A stretch of DNA of 64,000 nt from Bacteroidia bacterium (lineage in GTDB: Bacteria > Bacteroidota > Bacteroidia > CAILMK01 > JBBDIG01): positions 1-64,000 of the forward strand of contig JBBDIG010000037.1 in NCBI GenBank assembly GCA_040880525.1. Direction: 5' to 3'. Under the pieces are notes generated by a model, which was not told the origin of the DNA, did no database searches, and saw only the letters and a list, made by a program, of their open reading frames with translations. The translations under genes were made by a program, and so were the position numbers. This document shows positions 1 through 6,247 of this stretch, piece after piece (within the stretch, counting starts at the first letter, position 1; the number at the start of each line of letters is the position of its first letter).

Positions 1-135
1 CAAAATAGGTTTCTTAACCCAACCGATGAAAAAACGACTTTATGGACAGACACTACTTATAGTCTGACTATAAAGCCTGGAGTGTTGGTTAATAATGGTT
101 TCAAGCGACCACAATGGAAAACGATTTTGTTGTAG
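1..135 (+). CDS. 3' end of an unidentified gene (partial)
   Basis: The reading frame is open from the window edge and stops at TAG 133-135, giving 44 residues that end in VNNGFKRPQWKTILL. No family is recognised. A second overlapping open stretch (ATG 114 to TAA 179, 21 residues) looks equally protein-like, so the true end may have been frameshifted near position 120. It sits at the start of a repeat-rich, decayed region, so it may itself be a remnant. Confidence 0.3.
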   Translation, partial: QNRFLNPTDEKTTLWTDTTYSLTIKPGVLVNNGFKRPQWKTILL

Positions 136-255
136 CAAGAGCGGCATTAGCTTTAACGGTAAAATTATATAGATATTAAATGATGCCTGTTTACGCTTTT
201 GGCGGCCCATTTGGGCTGTTAGTGTTGAACTTCTTAGTTCCCTTTTCAGTTGTTT

Positions 256-360
256 TCACAGATCATTTAAGGGGGGCGGAACAATATACTGATCCTTGCG
301 GCCAATTGAGTGCATCTCAACCTGGAAGCGCTTGATGAAGTTGTACTTCTCTGGAACAAA
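256..360 (-). pseudogene. Decayed gene fragment with FIKRFQ motif, copy 1
   Basis: Read on the minus strand, this stretch encodes a peptide containing EKYNFIKRFQVE followed by SIGRK, ending at TGA 256-258. It lies immediately downstream of, and in the same frame as, the stop codon of the 361-843 gene. Three related fragments occur at 900-1060, 1781-1920 and 4985-5100, so this is one of a family of decayed copies. The motif faintly recalls the C-terminal region of Bacteroidota type II topoisomerase A subunits (ParC/GyrA). That assignment is from memory and weak. Confidence 0.4.
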
Positions 361-843
361 TCAATCAAAGGGATCTTTATACTTTAAACAAATCGCTCTG
401 GCTCTTAACAATGCCTTTCTTAACTTATTTGCTTCAACTTCATCTTTAAAGTAATATAGATAATTTGAACCATGCCATTGCCTTTCTCTTTTGCCCCTCC
501 AAAACTCTTCACTAAAAATACAATTTTCACTTAAACATTCAACTATAATTTTGTACTTATCTGCTTCGTTTTCTTTGGCTTTTATCACTTCACTAATCTT
601 CATATCTTTGATATCAAAAAAGTAAACTGAACTATCTCGATATTTGCCATTCTCTAAAATCGTAATTCTTGTAGTTCCATTGCGACTGATCACTATCTTC
701 CCTTTGCGCCAAGTCTGGACTTTCATTTTTTCATTAATGTAATTCTCAGTCTCCTTTAAAGTAGGTTCTTGTGCCGCAAGGAACTCAAAGTTTATCAGGA
801 AGAAAATTGAAAGAAATCCGATTATTCTGGTGAGAACGTTCAT
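361..843 (-). CDS. Hypothetical secreted protein
   Basis: This 160-residue protein starts with a clear signal peptide: basic MNVLTR, a hydrophobic stretch to about residue 22, then a cleavage-like LAAQ. The mature part is charged, has alternating beta-like segments and two cysteines near residue 105, and no motif I recognise. It is monocistronic on the minus strand. Directly after its stop codon, in frame, comes a decayed fragment (256-360) shared with other sites in this region, so the gene end may have been captured by recombination. Export follows from the signal peptide; function is unknown. Confidence 0.65.
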   Translation of the reverse strand: MNVLTRIIGFLSIFFLINFEFLAAQEPTLKETENYINEKMKVQTWRKGKIVISRNGTTRITILENGKYRDSSVYFFDIKDMKISEVIKAKENEADKYKIIVECLSENCIFSEEFWRGKRERQWHGSNYLYYFKDEVEANKLRKALLRARAICLKYKDPFD

Positions 844-899
844 GGGCGGCTGTTTTGGTTGCCAAAGATATACAAATTAAGATTTACAGTTACTTGCGG

Positions 900-1060
900 T
901 CAACGGAGGGCGGGCTCCTCCAGGACGCGCTTGATGAAGCTGTGCTTCTTTCTGCTCGCCATGCCAGTAGTGCTTTGAAGGATACTTCTACAACCCAATT
1001 TTAGGTCGGAGCCGCGGGATCATCGAAGTCGATCTTGCGGGCAATGGAGTAGGTATGCCA
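900..1060 (-). pseudogene. Decayed gene fragment with FIKR motif, copy 2
   Basis: On the minus strand, KKHSFIKR followed by LEE is readable near 900-950, and SIARKIDFDD plus a frameshifted SDLK near 1000-1055. These are the same blocks, in scrambled order, as in the related fragments at 256-360 and 1781-1920. Several frameshifts and stops interrupt it. The whole gap 844-1156 contains nothing else I can support. Confidence 0.35.
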
Positions 1061-1156
1061 AAATGGTTGCGATTTACCCACAGGAGTTGATAAAATAGAA
1101 GTAAAATTAAAGAGATTGGCCTAATGAATGTCCCCTAATTGTGAGAAGAAACCGAA

Positions 1157-1564
1157 ATGGACAATCAAGATAGATTGCAAGATGCAATTGACAAAAGCCA
1201 GGATAGCTTTGATAAGCAATTAGTAGCGATCTCTTCTGGGGCGTTGGCTGTTTCGGTGGGGCTGGCTAATAATGTAGTGGAATTAACTTCTGCTAAATTT
1301 CAATTCGTTATCGTTTTAGCATGGGTTCTCCTTTTGGGTGGGTTGGTTCTAAGTCTTTATTCTCATCTTTATAGCACTGAAAAGTTAAGAAAGACTCTGA
1401 AGAATCTTGCTAAATGTGAAAATGAAGAACTTAGCTATCCAGAGTTAAATCTAATAATAGACAAGCAAAACTCAAAAATAGAAACAATCAATATCAGCAA
1501 TTTCTTTATTGTTATCTTAGGAATTGCTTCTTTTGTTTTTTTTCTAATTCTAAACATATTTTGA
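1157..1564 (+). CDS. Hypothetical small membrane protein
   Basis: This 135-residue protein has a charged N-terminal helix (DNQDRLQDAIDKSQDSFDKQ), two hydrophobic segments at about residues 24-40 and 48-70, a charged, Lys/Glu-rich linker and a very hydrophobic C-terminal segment (about 113-135). It has no recognisable domain. This layout, with a soluble helical N-terminus and helical hairpins, is common in small inner-membrane proteins of unknown role. A second small gene starts 2 nt after its stop, suggesting a two-gene unit. Confidence 0.7.
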   Translation: MDNQDRLQDAIDKSQDSFDKQLVAISSGALAVSVGLANNVVELTSAKFQFVIVLAWVLLLGGLVLSLYSHLYSTEKLRKTLKNLAKCENEELSYPELNLIIDKQNSKIETINISNFFIVILGIASFVFFLILNIF

Positions 1565-1566
1565 CC

Positions 1567-1780
1567 ATGTCAGATAAAAAACCCAAACCTCAAGGACGCG
1601 TGAATCGTGGACGAGTTTCTAGCGGAAGTTATATTCCCTCAGTTAAACCACCTAAAAAAGAAAAATATAGTGACTCAGAAAAAAAGCAATGACAATAGTA
1701 AGCCTTTAGAAAAAAGAGGCGCATATATTCCTGAAGTCAAGCCGCCCAAATCGGGGCAATCGAAGGATACCAAAAAGTAG
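1567..1780 (+). pseudogene. Small basic protein with two YIPxVKPPK motifs, frameshifted
   Basis: ATG 1567 lies 2 nt after the upstream stop. The frame runs 41 codons and stops at TGA 1690-1692, just after a run of seven A (1679-1685). With one A fewer the frame continues to TAG 1778-1780 and gives about 70 residues. The two halves carry matching motifs, SGSYIPSVKPPK and RGAYIPEVKPPK, which argues that they form one real protein with an internal repeat. Lys/Pro-rich and probably unstructured. The lesion could be a sequencing error in the A run or a true frameshift. Confidence 0.5.
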
Positions 1781-1920
1781 TCGCGCTTTACCACGCCTAA
1801 CACAACCTTATCGTTGACGAACTTCAGGTCGGAGCCGGCATCCATGAATTCGAATTTGTGGTCGATTGAGAGCCTCTCCACCTGGAAGCGCTTGATGAAG
1901 CTGTGTTTCTGCTCGCCCCT
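1781..1920 (-). pseudogene. Decayed gene fragment with FIKRFQ motif, copy 3
   Basis: This is the best-preserved copy of the fragment family. In one minus-strand frame it encodes GEQKHSFIKRFQVE, then SIDHKFEF, GSDLKF and VVLGVVKR, with no start codon or proper end of its own. The same blocks appear at 256-360, 900-1060 and 4985-5100. A GSxL(K/E)F block after KRFxxE resembles ParC/GyrA-type C-terminal regions of Bacteroidota, but this is only a suggestion. A short open frame at 1675-1881 that starts at MERLSIDH is an artefact of this fragment. Confidence 0.45.
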
Positions 1921-1949
1921 TGGGAAAGATTAGATGAAAAGTTTGTGCT

Positions 1950-2606
1950 TTATGGCTTGGCTGCCATTATTAATACCCCTAAACGATTCAAATAGATGAA
2001 AACTGCCAAGATAATTTGAGAGTCTTTTTCTACATCAATTGGTAAATCTCCGAAAGGTTTGATTGGCAATACTTCCACATATGGTTGAATTATGTATTGA
2101 AAAATATCTGGACTGCCTGAGTATTTCCAGGGAAAATTAGTTCTTAGATAAGAAATAATGGAACCAGTTAATTCTACACGATCATTTTCATAATATGGAA
2201 GTATCTTGTAATCTAAAGGAAGAGGAAAGCCATATTGCTTGTAAAATAAACCTTTAAAATTCTTGATGTGGGCTGAATTTATGTCTCCTTTTTTGTATTG
2301 TGTGCCAATGACTTTTCCCTGATCATTAAATACCAATCGGGTAAAGTCAGGATCATGTCTTAAAAATGATTTGACTGATTTTTTTGTTAAAATATTACTC
2401 TGGCCCAATTCACTAATTGTGCCGAGCCAATTCCTTAATTCTTCATCACCTTTGCTATAACTATTATTGCATATAAAGCAGGCAGGAACAGTTATTCGAT
2501 TTTTCTTATGTTGGGAATCAAAGTCAATGTATAGATTTTGTCCAGGAATATGCTCCTTAGTGAGTTCTCGTTTAATAAAGTCTTTGCTGCAATTATAACA
2601 CTTCAT
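1950..2606 (-). CDS. HNH-endonuclease-like zinc protein, hypothetical
   Basis: This 218-residue protein opens with a zinc-ribbon-like arrangement: C3-x2-C6, then E18-H19, then C43-x2-C46-N47. The pattern CxxC...EHIP...CxxCN matches the metal-binding frame of the HNH nuclease superfamily. The rest (about 55-218) is not recognised. Similar lone HNH-like proteins are often found among mobile or defence genes, and this one lies in a region of repeats and gene remnants. Nuclease activity is an inference, since the catalytic His of a classical HNH motif is not certain beyond H19. Confidence 0.6.
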   Translation of the reverse strand: MKCYNCSKDFIKRELTKEHIPGQNLYIDFDSQHKKNRITVPACFICNNSYSKGDEELRNWLGTISELGQSNILTKKSVKSFLRHDPDFTRLVFNDQGKVIGTQYKKGDINSAHIKNFKGLFYKQYGFPLPLDYKILPYYENDRVELTGSIISYLRTNFPWKYSGSPDIFQYIIQPYVEVLPIKPFGDLPIDVEKDSQIILAVFIYLNRLGVLIMAAKP

Positions 2607-2897
2607 TTAAATTACCATTAGTCTCTAAACCCCACCTGCCCACTACACTCCCAACCTTTCTTATTCCCCCGCTATTTCGCAATCCTGCCTGCATCCGTAA
2701 AGGACAAATACCACTCAAATTCCCGCGCATGCTCTATTTCTTTAATATCAGCAGCTAAGATAGTGATTCAATGTTTAAATCTTCGTTTGTAATTGACTCT
2801 TCTGATTCTACCAGCATCAGCTTCATCCTTCCTCGTACAAATCCACCAACTCTAAGCCTTCAATGGCATCGGAGGTGATTTTCTTGTACAGGGTGTC
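2607..2897. other. Gap with decayed gene ends
   Basis: No intact gene is visible. On the minus strand two short protein-like stretches can be read: EHAREFEWYLSFTDAGRIAK ending at a stop near 2675, and KKITSDAIEGLELVDLYEEG ending near 2830. They are in different frames and look like the tails of unrelated, deleted genes. Confidence 0.35.
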
Positions 2898-3112
2898 TCA
2901 CTCAAACAACCCCATAATATCCTTCTTCCCCAACTGCTTTAGCACGTTCTCATCGGTGGAGATGATCTCGGAGGCTACGGCCCGTTTCTTTTCCTGAAGT
3001 TGTAGGATTTTTTCTTCAACGGTGTCTTTGCAGATCATGCGGTAGGCGATAACCTTTTTGTCCTGGCATATACGGTAGCAGCGGTCTATGGCTTTCTACA
3101 GCGGGGTTCCAT
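2898..3112 (-). pseudogene. Copy of the 3' end of the SNF2 helicase gene, copy 1
   Basis: About 215 bp closely match the last part of the intact SNF2 gene (6247-6465), including the stop codon at 2898-2900 and the coding region for the terminal KKDIMGLFG. It carries small changes, including a lost block around CTTTCTACAGC, and ends abruptly in GGGGTTCC, where a REP element begins. No upstream SNF2 sequence is present, so this is a 3' fragment rather than a gene. Confidence 0.8.
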
Positions 3113-3220
3113 GTAGATCGGAATTGCATTCCGATTATTCGCGATAGCGAATACCTGTTGCAACATCACCACCCGCAACGGCCCGTACCCGGGCCACTCG
3201 TAGTGCAACTGCGAGCTACC
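3111..3220. repeat. REP element A, four hairpins
   Basis: It starts ATGTAGATCG and ends CGAGCTACC. It contains four short palindromes: CGGAAT/ATTCCG, ATTCGC/GCGAAT, GGCCCG/CGGGCC and an imperfect CTCGTAGT/ACTGCGAG. It matches the element downstream of the RAYT gene (6136-6247) almost base for base. It lies between two copies of the SNF2 3' end. Confidence 0.8.
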
Positions 3221-3393
3221 TCACCCAAACAACCCCATAATATCCTTCTTCCCAAGTTGCTTTAGCACATTCTCATCGGTAGAGATGATCTCGGAGGCTA
3301 CGGCTCGCTTCTTTTCCAGGAGTTGGAGGATTTTCTCTTCTACGGTGTCTTTGCAGATCATTCGGTAGGCGATTACCTTTTTGTCCTGGCCAT
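3221..3393 (-). pseudogene. Copy of the 3' end of the SNF2 helicase gene, copy 2
   Basis: About 170 bp match the intact gene from its stop codon (TCA at 3221-3223) up to the codons for the QD motif of the helicase C-terminal domain (TTTTTGTCCTGGCCA). Similarity then stops and the 3' end of the T9SS gene begins. REP element A abuts its stop codon just as REP element C abuts the stop codon of the real gene, so REP plus tail seem to have been duplicated together. Confidence 0.8.
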
Positions 3394-3400
3394 AATTACT

Positions 3401-4894
3401 CTAATCAATCTTCTTTATTTGTTGGCGATACACCTGGCTGTTGGATTTCAATAGTAAAATGTAGCTGCCCACCTCCAGGTTGGAAAGATCAATGTTCAGC
3501 CTGCCATTGGCTGAACCCTTGATCTCCTTTGCAAAATATAGCCTGCCATCCATTCCATAAACCTCAACCCGGTTGATCAAATCATTGGGTGTGTCTATCA
3601 CTATAAAATCCCGGAAAGGATTGGGATGAATGGAAAAGGTTGCTTCAGCCGCTTCAATTCCACTTATTGATTCCAGTACAAGATGATCGCTGTTCAGGAC
3701 AAAACTGAGATCTGGAAACTGGAAAGCCGCTGATGTGACCTCGAGTGAAGGGGCAATTCCATTCTGAATTTTAGGATCATCCACAAAAAAGTAATACTTG
3801 CCGGTACTGAGATTGGAAAAGGAAAACTTTCCATCCGCATCCGTTTCCCCAAAAGCAACAGGTTCTTTATTGGCATTCATCAGCACTACCCTTACCCCGG
3901 TCACAGGATCGCCTACTCCCTTTTTCTTGTTGGCGCCCTGGCTGATGGTGCCACCAATAAATCCTGGACCACCAGGATTGGCACCTGCCAGTGTGCTGAA
4001 ATTAACAATGGTAATGGAATCACAGTCCAGATAAAAAGGTTTGGCATTTACGAAAAACGCAGTGGTGTCCGAATAAGTCGGAATTTGGTTCGGATATGCA
4101 GATGAATCAGGAATGGCCTTGAGATAGAAGATGGAATCATGGGCTAACATGCTGAAATTCCCATGCTGATCGGTAAGCACCGAATCAACCGCCACGATAG
4201 TGCTGTCAATAGGGTTGTGCCGTATCATCAACAACTTAGAGGTGGAAAGACCCTGACCGGTGCTGGCCGTCACTTTCCCCCTTACATGTCCTACCTGCTC
4301 AATTGTCACACGAATGGTGTCCACTGCGGGACAATCACTCTGTGTGCTGTCGAAAAGGTATAGCGCCACTTTTGCGGTTGTAGATACAACTAATGACGTT
4401 ACGTGTGTGTCTACTCCGTTCAGGGTCCACCCAAGTATTTGGTGCTGTGGAAAGTCCAGTGTCACCGGGTAGCAGGAGGCTGTATCGCTAAAATAGTCAA
4501 CCACCTTTTTATTAAGTCTGAATGTCAGGATGTCGGTGGTGTCGCTGATGAATCCCTTGGCCCCTACGATAGCCCGAATGGACCAACCATCAATGGCAGC
4601 GGCATTCCCATTAAAATGAATGGATGCACCCCAAGGGTCAATCGAATAAACTTTAAAATGGGGATCAGGGTCGGAGAAAGGCACAAATCCAGACCCTCTG
4701 TTTATTTCAAATGTACAAGTGATGGTGTCTTGTCGGGGAGTATGTTGAACAGGAATTGACATGCCTGATAGATTCACGCACATATCCTTATAGGGACCGC
4801 CATCGAAATATGCATTGATCTTCACTTGGGCATGGGTGGCCATGCCGATAAACGATACAAATATCAGCAGTGCAAAAAATTTGAATAATTTCAT
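3401..4894 (-). CDS. T9SS type A sorting domain protein, secreted
   Basis: The start is placed at the Met 22 codons inside the longest frame because MKLFKFFALLIFVSF...THAQ is a typical signal peptide; the 21 residues before it are not. The 497-residue protein has beta-rich regions, a carboxypeptidase-regulatory-like repeat at about 310-395 (GVRVVLMNANKEPVAFGETD, ending in YYFFVDDP), and a C-terminal sorting domain of about 75 residues with SIHPNPF, VYGMDGRL and GSYILLL motifs. The protein should cross the outer membrane through the type IX system and be anchored or released. No enzymatic domain is seen, so a surface adhesin or structural role is possible. Confidence 0.85.
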   Translation of the reverse strand: MKLFKFFALLIFVSFIGMATHAQVKINAYFDGGPYKDMCVNLSGMSIPVQHTPRQDTITCTFEINRGSGFVPFSDPDPHFKVYSIDPWGASIHFNGNAAAIDGWSIRAIVGAKGFISDTTDILTFRLNKKVVDYFSDTASCYPVTLDFPQHQILGWTLNGVDTHVTSLVVSTTAKVALYLFDSTQSDCPAVDTIRVTIEQVGHVRGKVTASTGQGLSTSKLLMIRHNPIDSTIVAVDSVLTDQHGNFSMLAHDSIFYLKAIPDSSAYPNQIPTYSDTTAFFVNAKPFYLDCDSITIVNFSTLAGANPGGPGFIGGTISQGANKKKGVGDPVTGVRVVLMNANKEPVAFGETDADGKFSFSNLSTGKYYFFVDDPKIQNGIAPSLEVTSAAFQFPDLSFVLNSDHLVLESISGIEAAEATFSIHPNPFRDFIVIDTPNDLINRVEVYGMDGRLYFAKEIKGSANGRLNIDLSNLEVGSYILLLKSNSQVYRQQIKKID

Positions 4895-4984
4895 GGAATA
4901 TTTTTGGGCTAAGATAAGTGATCTTGCACAATGTTGGGTTGCATTAACGTGATCCAATGCAGGTCTTATTATTGACCAAAAACA

Positions 4985-5100
4985 GTTTGGTTGATGCCCA
5001 TCTTATCGGTGGCGAACTTGAGGTCGGAGTCCATACGGAGAAATAAAATTTGCGGCCAAATGCGTGTGGCTCTATCTGGAAGCGCTTGATGAAGGGTGCT
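4985..5100 (-). pseudogene. Decayed gene fragment with FIKRFQ motif, copy 4
   Basis: The minus strand encodes FIKRFQIEPHAFGRKFYFS, then, in another frame, MDSDLKFATDKMGI. These are the same blocks in the same order as in copy 3 (1781-1920), broken by a frameshift near 5040. It lies directly upstream of the T9SS gene at 3401-4894. The stretch 5101-5326 holds no supportable gene except a ~25-bp piece near 5302-5325 resembling the SNF2 GGTGLNL codons, ending at a REP boundary. Confidence 0.4.
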
Positions 5101-5326
5101 TCTTATTGCCATGCCAGTACAGGCAAAGTGATTTCTCGCTGCGGGGCGAAACGGGCATTTAGTAGTCGTAACTCCCTACCAAGGAATTTTTGTCCATTCT
5201 TTATTAAACAAAAAATTATCAGTTTTATTGAAAAATGTTCGTTGGTAAAAGTGCTAAAGTATATTGAAAAAATAAAGTTGCCAACCCTTTTCCATAGCCA
5301 TGATGAGGTTGAGGCTGGTATCGCCA

Positions 5327-5513
5327 ATGTAGATCGGAATTGCATTCCGATTATTCGCGCCCGCGAATAGGTGTTGCCATACCCCACCCGCAGTGGCCCG
5401 TATCCGGGCCACTCGCATTCCGAGACATTCGTGATAGCGAATACTTGCTGCAACATCACCGCCCGCAAGAGTCCCGTATTTCGAACCACTCGCAGTGCAA
5501 CTGCGAATTACAT
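5327..5513. repeat. REP element B, compound unit upstream of RAYT
   Basis: It begins ATGTAGATCGG and ends GCGAATTACAT. It has CGGAAT/ATTCCG and ATTCGC/GCGAAT hairpins, a GGCCCG/CGGGCC hairpin, then a second partial unit with an ATTCGTGATAGCGAAT hairpin and a terminal CTCGCAGT/ACTGCGAA hairpin. It is about 80 bp longer than elements A and C and looks like two tandem units. It ends 16 bp before the transposase start codon. Confidence 0.75.
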
Positions 5514-5529
5514 TTACTACCTTAGCTCA

Positions 5530-6141
5530 ATGTATTACCCGAAGGAACATTATCACCGGAATTTACCACATTACCAGCCTCAGGATGGTATCTTCTTCAT
5601 CACCTATAGGCTATTTAATTCAATACCCTTAGAAGTGCTGGACAAATTAAAAGCGGATTATATGTCGGAATTGAATTCCGCTAATAATGAGGGACAGCGA
5701 GTAAAAACCGCCCAATCCCGCTACTTCGGCTTATTTGATAATCTGCTCGACAAAGCCAACAGCGGCCCCACGTATCTTTCAGAACCAGCCATCGCTAAAA
5801 TTGTAGTCGACAGCCTGCATTATCTCGATAGCCGCGATTGGACGCTCATTAGTTTCTGCATTATGCCAAATCATGTACATCTGGTTGTGGAAAAACCGGA
5901 GAAGGAGCTATTCCGAATCCTGCAATCGCACAAACGGCATACAGCCCGGGAGTCAGACAAGCTGCTGAACCGCACTGGCAACTTCTGGCAAGCTGAATCA
6001 TACGATCACTGCGTTCGTGATGGAAATGAGTTGGAACGAATAATCAAGTATGTGCTAAATAATCCGGTAAAAGCAGCATTGGTCAAAAGCTGGGAAGATT
6101 GGCCACATTCCTACTGCAAGCCAGCATTGAATCCAATGTAG
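5530..6141 (+). mobile_element. REP-associated tyrosine transposase (RAYT, Y1/IS200-like)
   Basis: The 203-residue start at MYYPKEHYHR is chosen because the longer frame from 5371 runs through the upstream REP hairpins. Features of the Y1 transposase family are an N-terminal GIFFITYRLF strand, the metal-binding HUH motif MPNHVHLV (H115, H117), a C-terminal NFWQAESYDHCVRD segment with candidate catalytic Y158, and the hallmark IIKYVLNNPVKAALV. RAYTs nick and join single-stranded REP hairpins instead of moving as a classical IS. The stop codon TAG (6139-6141) lies inside the ATGTAG terminus of the downstream REP. The gene is flanked on both sides by REPs, the expected REPtron arrangement, and appears intact. 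Confidence 0.9.
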
Positions 6142-6247
6142 CTCGGAATTGCATTCCGAGACATTCGCGATAGCGAATAGCTGCTGCAACATCACCACCC
6201 GCAGCGGCCCGTACCCGGGCCACTCGTAGTGCAACTACGAGCTACAT
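6136..6247. repeat. REP element C, four perfect hairpins
   Basis: It is bounded by the inverted repeats ATGTAGCTCG (6136-6145) and CGAGCTACAT (6238-6247). Inside are four perfect palindromes: CTCGGAAT/ATTCCGAG (6142-6160, loop TGC), ATTCGC/GCGAAT (6163-6178), GGCCCG/CGGGCC (6206-6221) and CTCGTAGT/ACTACGAG (6223-6241, loop GCA). It overlaps the stop codon of the RAYT gene at one end and touches the stop codon of the SNF2 gene at the other. Confidence 0.9.

Noticed and set aside
1675-1881. Minus-strand 68-codon frame starting MERLSIDH
   Set aside because: It is part of a decayed fragment and overlaps the YIPxVKPPK small gene; no independent start.
5371-5529. 53-residue N-terminal extension of the RAYT
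   Set aside because: It is the translation of the REP hairpins; the family N-terminus is at MYYPKEHYHR (5530).
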